Part shown: positions 31,660-40,668 of the stretch, piece by piece | Position numbering within the stretch: the stretch's first letter is position 1 | How the letters are laid out: each line of letters starts with the position of its first letter | Source: Chryseobacterium indoltheticum | GTDB taxonomy: Bacteria > Bacteroidota > Bacteroidia > Flavobacteriales > Weeksellaceae | Assembly: GCF_003815915.1 (NCBI RefSeq) | Contig: NZ_CP033929.1 | Span: forward strand, 2,728,001 to 2,792,000 | Length of the DNA: 64,000 bases | Direction: 5' to 3' | The notes under the pieces: model-generated | Seen by the model: only the letters and a program-made list of their open reading frames with translations | What the model was told of the DNA's origin: nothing | The model's database searches: none | Program-made: the position numbers and the translations under genes

Positions 31660-33855
31660 ATGACCTTATCAATTTGGAGGTATGCCCACTTAACTTTAGC
31701 AATACTGACTTTTTTATTCTTAATTGTAGCTTCTACCACGGGAATAATCTTAGCTTACGATGCTGCACAGGAAAAAACTCAGCCTTATCGCGTTGATGAT
31801 TTCAGTAATATAAACCTTGCACAGTCTTTACCGGAGCTGCGCAAGGTTTTTCCGGAAATTACAGAGATCAGTGTTGATCATAATCAGTTTGTAACCCTTG
31901 AAGGAATAGATGATAATGGTGAAAATATCAAAGCATACATCGATCCTGTAACCGGAAAAATCCTGGGAAAACCGGTTGAGAAAAGTAAATTTATCAATTG
32001 GATAACCTCACTGCACCGATCTTTATTTTTAAAAGAAACCGGAAGATTTGCGGTGGGAGTTATTTCTTTTTTATTAATGATCATCAGTATTTCAGGGCTT
32101 ATTTTGATTATCAAAAGACAAAACGGAATTAGACACTTCTTTTCTAAAATTAAAAAAGTTTTCTTCTCTCAATATTTTCATGTTGTTTCCGGTAGAATTT
32201 TATTGGTTCCTATATTTGTAATTTCTTTAACAGGAACTTATCTTTTTATGCATCGTTTTGAATTGATACCAAAAGGAAAAAATGAAAACATTGCTCATAA
32301 AATCACCAATTCTGAAACTCAGATAAAGTTAGCTGACTTCCCTATTTTTAAAGAAACAAAACTCAGTAAAGTCAAGAAAATAGAATTTCCTTTTATTGAA
32401 GATGATTCCGAAGAATTTTTTGTTTTAAAACTGAAAGACAGAGAAATTACCGTTAATCAAATTAATGGCGAAATTGTAAAAGAAGAAAAATATCCGCTGA
32501 CTATTATTTATGAAAATCTTAGTCTTACACTTCATACAGGTCGTGGAAGCGTTGTTTGGTCAATCGTTTTAGGGCTTTCTTCCGTTGGAATTTTACTGTT
32601 TATCTATTCAGGTTTTGTCATTACTTTTAAGCGAACCAAAAATAAAATCAAAAATAAATACAAATCTGAAAATGCGGAAATTGTCATTTTTGTAGGTTCA
32701 GAAAATGGTTCGACTTTAGGTTTTGCCAATAAAATTCATTCTCAACTCTTATCAGACGGAAAAAAATCATTTATTACAGAGCTTAATCAATACAAATTTT
32801 ATCCTAAAGCAGAGCAGTTTATCATTTTTACTTCAACTTATGGTTTGGGTGATGCTCCGACTAACGCTTCCAACTTTAAAAAACTTTTAAAAGAATTCCC
32901 TCAAAATCAAAGTGTAAAATATTCTGTAGTTGGTTTTGGATCAAAATCTTACGAAGATTTTTGTGGTTTTGCGATTGAAGTTGACCAGTTATTATCCGAA
33001 CAAAACTGGGCAGAACCTCAACTTGAAATTTTTACAGTCAACGATAAATCAGCAGCAGAATTTACAGAATGGGCAAAGCAATGGAGCTATGAAACAATGA
33101 TTCCTTTGGCAACTGCACCGTCTTTATACAGTGAAAAAGTTCCTTCTTTAAAAAGAATGAAAGTCATTGGAAAAAGTGAAATTGTTGATGAAGTAACTAC
33201 TTTTAAAGTGATTTTAAAACCTAATTCTTTAGTGAAATTTAAGTCTGGAGATTTGCTGGCAATTTATCCTGAGAATGACCATAAAGAGAGATTCTATTCT
33301 ATCGGAAAAGTAAATGGAGCCATTCAGTTGGTTGTAAAACTTCATGAAAATGGTATCGGTTCAGGATTTTTACATCGTTTAAATGAAAATCAGGAAATAA
33401 AAGCCAGGATTATTAAAAATTCCGAATTCCATTTTCCTAAAAAGGCTTCTGAAGTCATTATGATTGCCAATGGAACCGGAATTGCACCATTTTTAGGAAT
33501 GATTGATGAACAAACCGGAAAAACAAAAACTCATTTGTATTGCGGTTTCAGAAAATCAAGCGAGCTGACTGTTAATTACGAATATTTTGCTCATGAAAAC
33601 ATTAAAAAAGGGAAATTAACGTCTTTTAATTTGGCATTTTCTAGAGAAGAAAAATCTCAATATGTAATGGATTTGGTTGAAAGAGATGCCGAATTGTTTA
33701 CCAATTCATTAGAAAACGGAGGTTTCATCATGATTTGCGGAGCATTAAAAATGCAGCATGATGTGGAAGATACTTTAAGAAAGTTGTGCACCTTAAAAAA
33801 TAAGGATTACGAAACTTACAAACTAAACGGACAGATTTTAACCGACTGTTATTAA
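31660..33855 (+). CDS. PepSY-TM / flavodoxin / ferredoxin-NADP reductase-like fusion
   Basis: 731 residues. The N-terminal 335 residues form a PepSY_TM unit with four transmembrane helices (near 10-30, 127-152, 180-200, 293-318) and periplasmic PepSY folds. The cytoplasmic part is a flavodoxin domain (about 340-480) with the FMN loop GSENGST, then an FAD domain (RFYSIGKVNG) and an NAD(P)-binding domain (NGTGIAPFLGMID, CGFRKSSE, MICGALKMQHDVEDTL). It is thus a CysJ-like diflavin reductase fused to a membrane electron path. Likely function: moving electrons from NADPH across the membrane to periplasmic acceptors such as the DUF2271 protein. Iron or another terminal acceptor is possible but not shown. 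Confidence 0.9.
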   Translation: MTLSIWRYAHLTLAILTFLFLIVASTTGIILAYDAAQEKTQPYRVDDFSNINLAQSLPELRKVFPEITEISVDHNQFVTLEGIDDNGENIKAYIDPVTGKILGKPVEKSKFINWITSLHRSLFLKETGRFAVGVISFLLMIISISGLILIIKRQNGIRHFFSKIKKVFFSQYFHVVSGRILLVPIFVISLTGTYLFMHRFELIPKGKNENIAHKITNSETQIKLADFPIFKETKLSKVKKIEFPFIEDDSEEFFVLKLKDREITVNQINGEIVKEEKYPLTIIYENLSLTLHTGRGSVVWSIVLGLSSVGILLFIYSGFVITFKRTKNKIKNKYKSENAEIVIFVGSENGSTLGFANKIHSQLLSDGKKSFITELNQYKFYPKAEQFIIFTSTYGLGDAPTNASNFKKLLKEFPQNQSVKYSVVGFGSKSYEDFCGFAIEVDQLLSEQNWAEPQLEIFTVNDKSAAEFTEWAKQWSYETMIPLATAPSLYSEKVPSLKRMKVIGKSEIVDEVTTFKVILKPNSLVKFKSGDLLAIYPENDHKERFYSIGKVNGAIQLVVKLHENGIGSGFLHRLNENQEIKARIIKNSEFHFPKKASEVIMIANGTGIAPFLGMIDEQTGKTKTHLYCGFRKSSELTVNYEYFAHENIKKGKLTSFNLAFSREEKSQYVMDLVERDAELFTNSLENGGFIMICGALKMQHDVEDTLRKLCTLKNKDYETYKLNGQILTDCY

Positions 33856-33866
33856 TTTTAAAACAC

Positions 33867-34841
33867 ATGAAGAGTCTGAAAAGTTTTTCTCATTTATTTC
33901 TGATCCTGCTTTCTTCATCAGTATTTTCCCAGGTTCAAAGAAGCAGATTGGTTACTTTAATGGGAAGTAAATTTGAAATTACTTTGGTAGATAAAGATTC
34001 TCTTTCAGCAGAAAAAAATATTGATAAATCTGTAAGCGAAATCCGTAGAATTGAAAATTTAATTTCAGAATGGAATCCGGAAACTCAAATTTCGGAGGTC
34101 AACAGAAATGCCGGAATAAAGCCTGTGAAAGTTGACGCAGAAGTTTTTGCTTTAACTGAAAAGGGAATTTATTTTTCTCAATTGACTGACGGAGCTTTTG
34201 ACATCAGCATTGTCGCAATGGATAAAATCTGGAAATTTGATGATTCTATGAACGAGTTACCCTCTGAAGAATCAATCAGAAATTCGGTAAAAAATGTGGG
34301 ATATCAAAATATTATTTTAGATAAAAGCAATTCGACTATTTTTCTGAAAAATAAAGGAATGAAAATAGGTTTTGGGTCGATAGGAAAAGGCTATGCAGCT
34401 GATAAAACCAGAGAATTGATGAAAAGTTTTGGAGTAAAAGCAGGCATCATCAATGCTTCAGGAGATATTTCAACCTGGGGCACACAGCCTGACGGAACAC
34501 CTTGGGCGATTGGAATTAATAATCCATTTAGAGATGATACAATTGCAGCAGTCCTTTATTTAAAAGAGAATGCTGTTACCACTTCAGGAAGTTATGAAAA
34601 GTATGCCGAGATTAATGGAAAAAGATATTCCCACATCATGAATCCCAAAACGGGATATCCTTCAACCGGATTAACCAGCGTCACCGTTGTAGGTTCGAAT
34701 GCAACAATGGCAAACGGCTTCAGTACTTCAATAATGGTTTTAGGAAGAAAGAAAGGTTTAAAACTAATAAAAAAGTTCCCCGATTATCAATATTTACTGA
34801 TCACTGACGCAGGGAAAATTATAAAAAAGCTCACTGAATAG
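33867..34841 (+). CDS. apbE: FAD:protein FMN transferase
   Basis: 324 residues with a signal peptide (MKSLKSFSHLFLILLSSSVFSQ). ApbE transfers FMN from FAD to Thr/Ser of partner proteins outside the cytoplasm. Family landmarks are RLVTLMGSKFEITL, ISEWNPETQISEVN, GAFDISIVAMDKIWKF, GFGSIGKGYAADKTRELM, IINASGDISTWG, and KRYSHIMNPKTGYPS. Last gene of the operon and probably the modifier of the DUF2271 protein. Confidence 0.94.
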   Translation: MKSLKSFSHLFLILLSSSVFSQVQRSRLVTLMGSKFEITLVDKDSLSAEKNIDKSVSEIRRIENLISEWNPETQISEVNRNAGIKPVKVDAEVFALTEKGIYFSQLTDGAFDISIVAMDKIWKFDDSMNELPSEESIRNSVKNVGYQNIILDKSNSTIFLKNKGMKIGFGSIGKGYAADKTRELMKSFGVKAGIINASGDISTWGTQPDGTPWAIGINNPFRDDTIAAVLYLKENAVTTSGSYEKYAEINGKRYSHIMNPKTGYPSTGLTSVTVVGSNATMANGFSTSIMVLGRKKGLKLIKKFPDYQYLLITDAGKIIKKLTE

Positions 34842-34845
34842 ATAT

Positions 34846-34887
34846 AAATATGCCATTCTAAATCCGGAATGGCATATTTATTTTTTC
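34846..34887. terminator. Terminator of the redox operon (bidirectional)
   Basis: Stem AAATATGCCATTC (34846-34858) with GAATGGCATATTT (34867-34879), followed by T's; the convergent SemiSWEET gene ends nearby. Confidence 0.85.
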
Positions 34888-34900
34888 TCAGTGTAAAGTG

Positions 34901-35161
34901 TCAATTTTTATTTTTGTGAATAAAATAACTAATTAGTAGCGTAAGGTTAACGAGTACAGCAAAAGAATTCGACAAAATAATGGGTAGCTCGTTTTGCTCA
35001 AACCCATACCAAACCCACAGCGAAAGCCCTGTAATAAGAATAACAAGCATTAGCCAGGAAATATCTTCTACGTTTTTTGTTTTGAGAACTTTAATCAGCT
35101 GCGGCATTGATGCGATGGCGGTTAAAGCGCCTGCAATTAGCCCTAAAATTTCTACATCCAT
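34901..35161 (-). CDS. SemiSWEET-family sugar transporter
   Basis: 86 residues from Met at 35161 (MDVEILGLIAGALTAIASMPQLIKVLKTK), exactly the usual SemiSWEET size. The frame upstream to 35197 would overlap the SDR gene. Three transmembrane helices and the PQ-loop Pro-Gln at residues 20-21 in SMPQL define the fold, which works as a dimer moving sugars through the inner membrane. The SDR gene stops 10 bases upstream, so they form one transcript. Confidence 0.88.
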   Translation of the reverse strand: MDVEILGLIAGALTAIASMPQLIKVLKTKNVEDISWLMLVILITGLSLWVWYGFEQNELPIILSNSFAVLVNLTLLISYFIHKNKN

Positions 35162-35171
35162 TTTTTTTAGT

Positions 35172-35924
35172 TTATCCGTTAAAGATAATTCCACCATTTG
35201 GATGTAAGACTTGTCCGGTCATTTGCGCAGAAGCATTGGTTGCCAGAAAAAGGTACGACGGCGCAATCTCTTCAGTGCTCGCATTTCTCTGCAAAGGTGG
35301 TTTATTTTGATCTTCCTCTTCTTCGCCAAATGTCTCTTTGGTAAGCGGTGTTGCAACTGGTCCGGGAGCCACGGCATTTACCCTTATTCCTTTCTGTTTT
35401 GCCTGTAACGCCAAAGATCTTGTAAAAGAAACAATAGCTCCTTTTGTCGCTGAGTAATCTAATAATTCTTCATGCCCCTGATAAGCGACTGCAGAGGTTG
35501 TGTTAATAATAGAACTTCCCTCTTTCAGGTATGGGAAAACAGCTTTTGTAAGAAGAATCATCCCGATAATATTTGAGTTAAAAGTAGTGCGAATATCCTC
35601 TTCCTTTAGCTTTGTAATATCATCATTTGGAAATTGAATTCCTGCGTTATTGACTAAAATATCAATACCACCCCACTTTTCTACTACTTTTGATGTTGTC
35701 TCCTGACAAAAACTATTATCATTAACATCTCCTTTAAAAATCATGCATTGGCGACCCAAATACTCAATTTCACTCTTTGTTTTTTCAGCATCTTCAACAT
35801 CTGAGTGAAAAATAATAGCAATATGAGCGCCTTCTTCAGCAAAAAGTAAAGCTACTGATTTTCCTATCCCGCTATCTGCTCCGGTAATTAAAACTGTTTT
35901 ACCATTAAGTTGTAATCTGTTCAT
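35172..35924 (-). CDS. Short-chain dehydrogenase/reductase
   Basis: 250 residues from Met at 35924 (MNRLQLNGKTVLITG); the longer frame to 35972 starts with an unlikely AT-rich preamble. NAD(P) site TGADSGIG at residues 14-21, NNAG, catalytic Ser in SIINTTSAVAYQG and the Tyr-x-x-x-Lys in YSATK, with the closing VLHPNGG typical of YghA/FabG-like SDRs. The substrate is unknown. Co-transcribed with the SemiSWEET gene, which could hint at sugar or polyol metabolism. Confidence 0.9.
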   Translation of the reverse strand: MNRLQLNGKTVLITGADSGIGKSVALLFAEEGAHIAIIFHSDVEDAEKTKSEIEYLGRQCMIFKGDVNDNSFCQETTSKVVEKWGGIDILVNNAGIQFPNDDITKLKEEDIRTTFNSNIIGMILLTKAVFPYLKEGSSIINTTSAVAYQGHEELLDYSATKGAIVSFTRSLALQAKQKGIRVNAVAPGPVATPLTKETFGEEEEDQNKPPLQRNASTEEIAPSYLFLATNASAQMTGQVLHPNGGIIFNG

Positions 35925-36057
35925 ATTTTTGTGGTTATGGTTTAAAATAAAATTCAGCATAAAATTATACACTGAATTTTTTTATTTCTTAACCACAGTA
36001 AAGCAAATTGTATGCTTTTATGATAGAAAACAATGATAAAATGAAAGATGTGGTATT

Positions 36058-36675
36058 TTATTTTAAATTGACCATCCCGTCTGAGAGCTGCTGCCATTGT
36101 ATTTTTGATGCGCCAACCATTCCACCAAAAGCTATAAACATATTTTTTATACTGCTGATGATATCTGTATTTTGATTAGGTTTCTCATTTCTCCCGTAAA
36201 TCGCCATTTTTATATAATCGGTACCTTTTGAAATTACAAACGTGGAAGTAGTGCACAGCGAATGGTAATGTACCGTTTTACCTGCAAATTCATTTCCTGG
36301 TAATTTTGAAGGACGGCATTGCATCATTAGGCGATTGGGATTACTTTTATCGATCATATCAATGCGTACCCATTGATAATCGGCTGATTCAGTTTTATTG
36401 CTTTCTGACAATAGAATTTTAATATAATCTCCTATTATAGGTGATCTTTGTACTGGGTTTCCCGAAGAATCACATAGCGTAAATGCTACATTAATTTCTT
36501 TACAATAAGATCCCCATTTATTTATTTCAAAGAAACGTTCTTTAAGTGCGTTATATTTTACTTCGGCTTCCTGTGCGTTTTGAATTTTTTGGATACTTTC
36601 GGTATCATGGAAACTGCCTTTTATCTGCAAAGGAATTCCAGGAACCCTCTTTGCCTTCATTGATTTTACCTGCAT
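36058..36675 (-). CDS. Soluble protein of unknown function
   Basis: 205 residues, no signal or membrane helix. It begins MQVKSMKAKRVPGIPLQIKG; a second Met at residue 6 is possible. The sequence mixes a helical stretch (KIQNAQEAEVKYNALKERFFEINKWG) with beta-rich parts (VNAFTLCDSSGNPV-like VAFTLCDSSGNPVQRSP, YQWVRIDMIDKSNPNRLMMQCRPS). No family recognised with confidence. It is an isolated gene with a long AT-rich upstream region, which may point to strong regulation. Confidence 0.55.
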   Translation of the reverse strand: MQVKSMKAKRVPGIPLQIKGSFHDTESIQKIQNAQEAEVKYNALKERFFEINKWGSYCKEINVAFTLCDSSGNPVQRSPIIGDYIKILLSESNKTESADYQWVRIDMIDKSNPNRLMMQCRPSKLPGNEFAGKTVHYHSLCTTSTFVISKGTDYIKMAIYGRNEKPNQNTDIISSIKNMFIAFGGMVGASKIQWQQLSDGMVNLK

Positions 36676-37108
36676 TAATTTATTATAGTATAATTTGTTG
36701 AAATTTTTTTCTCTTTATAGCGTATAGTGATTATTAAATTCACTAAAAGCTATAGCATAATATTCTTCTGTAAGTTTGATACAAAAATAATATATATCAC
36801 ATTGAAATGAAAATATTTGTGTTTTTTAATTGTCTTTAAATAGATAATGATTACTAATTTCTGAGAATCAAGATATTAAATTAATAATATGCAATATTTT
36901 AAACTGATTTTTCGCATTGTACAATAGTTTAAAAATAGTAAATTTTATTGATATTAAAAACATTTTGTATGATTTTATTTGTTTAATGTTTAATTATTTT
37001 GTCATTTTATAATTTATTTAATAATATTATAAACGATTAAAAATGATTAATAAAAAATAATAAGTGAAAATTTTTACAATTAATTCATACATATATTATT
37101 ATTTTGAG
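36676..37108. other. AT-rich gene-free tract, nothing recognised
   Basis: Upstream region of the 36058 gene and of the candidate small RNA. No promoter box with proper spacing to 36675, no hairpin with T run and no meaningful short frame seen. Confidence 0.45.
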
Positions 37109-37116
37109 TATATTTG
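37109..37116 (+). promoter_or_regulatory. -7 element of the candidate RNA at 37122
   Basis: TATATTTG, an exact TAnnTTTG match; no convincing -33 TTG. Chance occurrence is possible in this AT-rich tract. Confidence 0.4.
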
Positions 37117-37121
37117 AAATG

Positions 37122-37187
37122 AAAATTTTTTTTTCATCATTTGTGTTTTTATTAAACCCTCCGACTCGGAGGGTTTAATTTTTTCCT
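37122..37187 (+). ncRNA. Candidate small RNA or leader-peptide transcript
   Basis: A strong orphan terminator, ATTAAACCCTCCG (37151-37163) with CGGAGGGTTTAAT (37167-37179), is followed by TTTTTTCC, with no plus-strand gene upstream. The TATATTTG box predicts a start near 37121. An overlapping 19-codon frame from ATG 37120 (MKIFFSSFVF... ) stops inside the 3' arm of the stem. If the RNA starts at 37121 this ATG would not be used, so a non-coding RNA is simpler. Between 37188 and 37329 nothing was recognised. Confidence 0.4.
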
Positions 37188-37329
37188 ATACTTTCCGTTT
37201 CTATTCGTCAAACTTATTTTTAAACTTTATACATTTTATAGTGTATACAAATAGCTGCTTTTTTGAAATTCTCAAAAAAATATTTTCATAACTTACAGAT
37301 TAAATTACCAACACTACAAATTTTTAATT

Positions 37330-38100
37330 ATGAGAATAGGTTTAATAGGATTTGGAAAAGCCGGAAAAGCAGTGGCAAACGTAATATTGCAAAACCCTGA
37401 ATTTAGTCTTGAATGGGTTTTAAGGAGCAGCAGGAATATGGAAAATACATCTGTAAAAGAATTACTTGATGTAAAATCCAATGATAAGGCTCTTGTATTT
37501 TCTGAACAAAGTATAGAGATCAATGAACATTTTAGTAAACATCCGGTAGATGCAATTATAGATTTTTCTTCTGCAGAAAGTATTTATAAATATGGAAAAG
37601 CTGCATCTGAACAGAAAATAAAAATTATTTCTGCAATTTCTCATTATGGAGATGAGGAAATAAAACTTTTAAAGGAACTTTCCAAAATAAATACGGTTTT
37701 CTGGTCACCGAATATAACTTTAGGTGTCAATTATCTTTTATTTGCAGCAAGCCTTCTGAAAAATATCGCTCCAGATGTAGATATAGAAGTTGTTGAAGAG
37801 CATTTTAAAGCAAAAAGCGGTGTCTCAGGAACCGCAATTAAAATAGCAGAAACTTTAGATATAGAGAAAAATAGCATCAGCTCAGTCCGTGCGGGAGGAA
37901 TTGTGGGAAAACATGAGGTAATCTTTGGATTTCCTTATCAAACAGTGCGTTTGGTTCATGAATCAATTTCCAGAGAAGCATTCGGAAGCGGTGCACTCTT
38001 TGTGGCAAAACAACTCAAAAACTACTCAAAGGGACTTTATAATTTTGAAGATATCCTCAGGCCTTTCTTCTTTGGTGATGCCAAAAATAATCTTTCATAA
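37330..38100 (+). CDS. DapB-like dihydrodipicolinate reductase homologue with altered active site
   Basis: 256 residues. N-terminal Rossmann motif GLIGFGKAGKAVA (residues 4-16), IIDFSSAES and the SPNITLGVNYLL segment follow DapB. The catalytic segment, normally E-HH-x-x-K-x-D-x-PSGTA, here reads EEHFKAKSG-VSGTA (156-169). One His is kept, the second is Phe, Lys is kept, and the Asp-x-Pro is lost with a one-residue deletion. RAGGIVGKHEVIFG matches the later DapB strand. It may be a divergent paralogue with another substrate, or a low-stringency DapB. Single gene. Confidence 0.78.
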   Translation: MRIGLIGFGKAGKAVANVILQNPEFSLEWVLRSSRNMENTSVKELLDVKSNDKALVFSEQSIEINEHFSKHPVDAIIDFSSAESIYKYGKAASEQKIKIISAISHYGDEEIKLLKELSKINTVFWSPNITLGVNYLLFAASLLKNIAPDVDIEVVEEHFKAKSGVSGTAIKIAETLDIEKNSISSVRAGGIVGKHEVIFGFPYQTVRLVHESISREAFGSGALFVAKQLKNYSKGLYNFEDILRPFFFGDAKNNLS

Positions 38101-38217
38101 AAACTATTCTTATTATGAAATATAGTTAATTTTTCAATTTATATAGAGTTTTAATTGTTAGATTCCGTAAATATAAAATAGAGGCTTCAATTAAAAATAT
38201 TCGCATTTTTATAAAAA

Positions 38218-38231
38218 GGCACACAATATGC
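38218..38231 (+). promoter_or_regulatory. Sigma-54-like promoter of the small membrane protein gene
   Basis: AGGCAC-ACAAT-ATGC: GG at 38218-38219 and GC at 38230-38231, 12 bases apart, close to TGGCAC-N5-TTGC. Predicted TSS near 38242 leaves a leader of about 25 bases to the ATG. Confidence 0.5.
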
Positions 38232-38254
38232 TTATAACAAGATATAAACCTTAA

Positions 38255-38437
<183 letters not shown>

Positions 38438-38460
38438 AAAAAATAATTAATAAAATTAGA

Positions 38461-38490
38461 AAAGCTGAATAGTAATATTCAGCTTTTTTT
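38461..38490 (+). terminator. Terminator of the small membrane protein gene
   Basis: Stem AAAGCTGAAT (38461-38470) with ATTCAGCTTT (38477-38486) followed by a T run. Confidence 0.85.
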
Positions 38491-38742
38491 TAGGCTAATT
38501 ATAGAATTTTATTATTAAAAATTTTCGAGCATCTAGCAAAATATATTCAATTTAAGTTTTAATTCGCCATAGAAATCTGTACGAGACAAAATATAAAGTT
38601 AAAAATTAACCAAGCCATCAAACACTTAAACTAATTAATATTCAATTAATTAAAATTATTGTTTTTGATATTCTATCCTAATTATTATGTCACGATTTAT
38701 AAATAGCCCCCACAATAAGTTGTTGATGAAATTTTATGATGA
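38491..38742. other. AT-rich spacer, nothing recognised
   Basis: Part of the 524-base gap between the small membrane gene and the TPR/AraC regulator. The second half of the gap contains the candidate small RNA. Confidence 0.4.
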
Positions 38743-38750
38743 TATATTTG
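38743..38750 (+). promoter_or_regulatory. Promoter of the candidate small RNA at 38755
   Basis: TATATTTG (exact TAnnTTTG) with TTG at 38720-38722, 20 bases upstream (another TTG at 38723-38725), so both elements are at the usual spacing. Confidence 0.55.
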
Positions 38751-38754
38751 TTAC

Positions 38755-38935
38755 AGATAAAACAAGACACTTAAATCATTCATATATAATAACTTTTCAT
38801 CATTCAGTTTTCATGTAGAACATCAGGGTTCTGACAATCTAGGAAAAAGAACCCTGTTCTCTACAATTCTAAATTAGACACCAGTATCACATTCTATTAA
38901 TAGAAAAACCGAATCTTCTTTGAAGGTTCGGTTTT
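38755..38935 (+). ncRNA. Candidate small RNA convergent with the TPR/AraC regulator gene
   Basis: From the promoter above, about 180 nt to the bidirectional terminator. It contains an imperfect hairpin, TAGAACA..CAGGGTTCT (38817-38833) with AGAACCCTG..TTCTCTA (38849-38864), and no coding frame. Its 3' end abuts the 3' end of the regulator mRNA. Confidence 0.4.
38905..38935. terminator. Bidirectional terminator of the regulator gene and candidate RNA
   Basis: A 14-bp stem (AAAACCGAATCTTC with GAAGGTTCGGTTTT, one wobble, TTT loop) and T-rich flanks on both strands. Confidence 0.8.
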
Positions 38936-38961
38936 CATTTGAATACGTTTAACGTTTACAG

Positions 38962-40668
38962 TTAAGAATTATTTTGATCTTCGAGTTCTTTAATTCTCTT
39001 TTTAATAAAATCAGCTGGTCTTATCCCATTTTGTTCAAGGAAAATATTTGAGAAACTTTGTCTGTTGCTAAAACCGGCAGCTGAAGCAATAGACTCAATA
39101 GAGTACTTTCTCCACTCTTTATCATGATAAATCTTCTGGGTTGCGTAGTTGATTCTTAAAGCATTAATATAAGTGTTGAAATTGCTTCCTTTATATTCGT
39201 TGATAACTTGTGAAAGATAAGATGTGTTTGTTTTAAACTGTTCTGCGAGCTTCTTAAGCGTTATTCCCTGTTCCAAATAACCTTGTTTATTTTCGAATGT
39301 ATGAATATCATTGAGAAGCTTTTCTACAATACTGCTATCAAACTTTATATTTTTATCCCCCGAATCAATTACTTCAGATTTTACAGGAGCATCAACTACT
39401 TCATTCTGATTACTTTCTTCAAGCTTTATTAATAATTCGTTATAGTTTATTTGGATATTCCTTTGTTTTCGGATTCTGAAGTACATTACAATTCCTAATG
39501 CTATAATAATTGCTAAACAAATAAATATGAGTAATTTACTATAAGAATTAGTTTTCTCTAAATTTTCTTTTGTTTCTAAAAGCTTCTTTGTATCATATTC
39601 TTTATAAACGCGCGTAGAAAGATGTTTAAAATCTGACGAAATTACACTATCTACCTTAAGAAGCTGATTGGTATAATATAACTCCTCTTTATGATTATTA
39701 CCTTTTCGATAATATTCGATTAATTCTTCATAATTGCTTCGTAATTCTGGAAGAATAAATTTATTTTTATTGAATATAGAGTCTACTTTTCTGTAATTTT
39801 CCACTTCAAGATTTTGATCACCCAGAAGCTCATAACTTTTACCTTTATAAAAATAAATATATGAAGCCCATGTAAAATCATTAACCTTGAGTAGTTCAGG
39901 TAGAGCTTTATCAAAATAATAAATTGCTTTTTTGTAATTTTTATTTTTAAATTCAGAAACGCCTAAACTTTTTGTAAAATAACTTTTTTCTAAGTAAAAT
40001 TCTTTTGTCTTTGGAGTTTTTTCTGCTGCTTTTTTTAACAAACTAGCGGCTTCTGCATTCTTACCGAGCATTTGATAACAAATAATCGCCTGATGTAAAG
40101 AATTTAAATAACCTTTGGTACTATTAAAAACTTGATTTTCATTAATATCTCCATCAATCTTGGTTTCAAAAAAATTGATACATTGTTCAAATATTTCAAG
40201 AGCTTCATCATAGTAGCCTAAATAACTTTTTACAACACCTATATGGTAAATATTCTGGTATTTTAAATATTCATTTTTAGAATCCTTTAGATATTCATAT
40301 GCTTTTAGATATTCTTCTAGAGCATATTGGAATTTTCTTTGGTTAAAATAATAAATAGCACCTTTACTTAAAAATGCTTGTCCAATAAGATCATTTTTTC
40401 CAGATTTTTTAGCGACAATTAAAGCACTATCTGCATAAATCATTTTATGCTTTTCGGAGTATAGGATTGCATCTTTATAGGCCTGAAAAAGTTCGGAATA
40501 GTTGTTTTCTGATTTCGCTTTTTTAATATATTGATTTACAAATACAAATGCCTTAGGATCATTTTCCTCATAAGCCCAGTACTTTTCTCTAAGCTTTGAG
40601 TAATAATCTTGCGAATACATCATATTAATAATGAAGAAGCAACTAAACGTAAAAATTCTTTTAATCAT
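38962..40668 (-). CDS. Membrane-anchored TPR sensor with cytoplasmic AraC-type DNA-binding domain
   Basis: 568 residues. Signal peptide 1-19 (MIKRIFTFSCFFIINMMYS), then about 350 residues of TPR-like helical repeats (for example FQYALEEYLKAYEYLK, YYDEALEIFEQCINFFE, NYKKAIYYFDKALPELL) that would lie in the periplasm. One transmembrane helix is at about 379-397 (LLIFICLAIIIALGIVMYF), followed by a short coil and an AraC/XylS helix-turn-helix domain at about 460-560 (TLKKLAEQFKTNTSYLSQVINEY, SIESIASAAGFSNRQSFSNIF). The single chain thus can sense outside and bind DNA inside. It is divergent from two small lipoproteins with PRDGxHW repeats; a regulatory link is an inference. Such TPR/AraC proteins are frequent in Chryseobacterium. 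Confidence 0.88.
   Translation of the reverse strand: MIKRIFTFSCFFIINMMYSQDYYSKLREKYWAYEENDPKAFVFVNQYIKKAKSENNYSELFQAYKDAILYSEKHKMIYADSALIVAKKSGKNDLIGQAFLSKGAIYYFNQRKFQYALEEYLKAYEYLKDSKNEYLKYQNIYHIGVVKSYLGYYDEALEIFEQCINFFETKIDGDINENQVFNSTKGYLNSLHQAIICYQMLGKNAEAASLLKKAAEKTPKTKEFYLEKSYFTKSLGVSEFKNKNYKKAIYYFDKALPELLKVNDFTWASYIYFYKGKSYELLGDQNLEVENYRKVDSIFNKNKFILPELRSNYEELIEYYRKGNNHKEELYYTNQLLKVDSVISSDFKHLSTRVYKEYDTKKLLETKENLEKTNSYSKLLIFICLAIIIALGIVMYFRIRKQRNIQINYNELLIKLEESNQNEVVDAPVKSEVIDSGDKNIKFDSSIVEKLLNDIHTFENKQGYLEQGITLKKLAEQFKTNTSYLSQVINEYKGSNFNTYINALRINYATQKIYHDKEWRKYSIESIASAAGFSNRQSFSNIFLEQNGIRPADFIKKRIKELEDQNNS

Noticed and set aside
35107..35408. Open frames opposite the SDR gene
   Set aside because: Shadows of a well-conserved SDR coding sequence.
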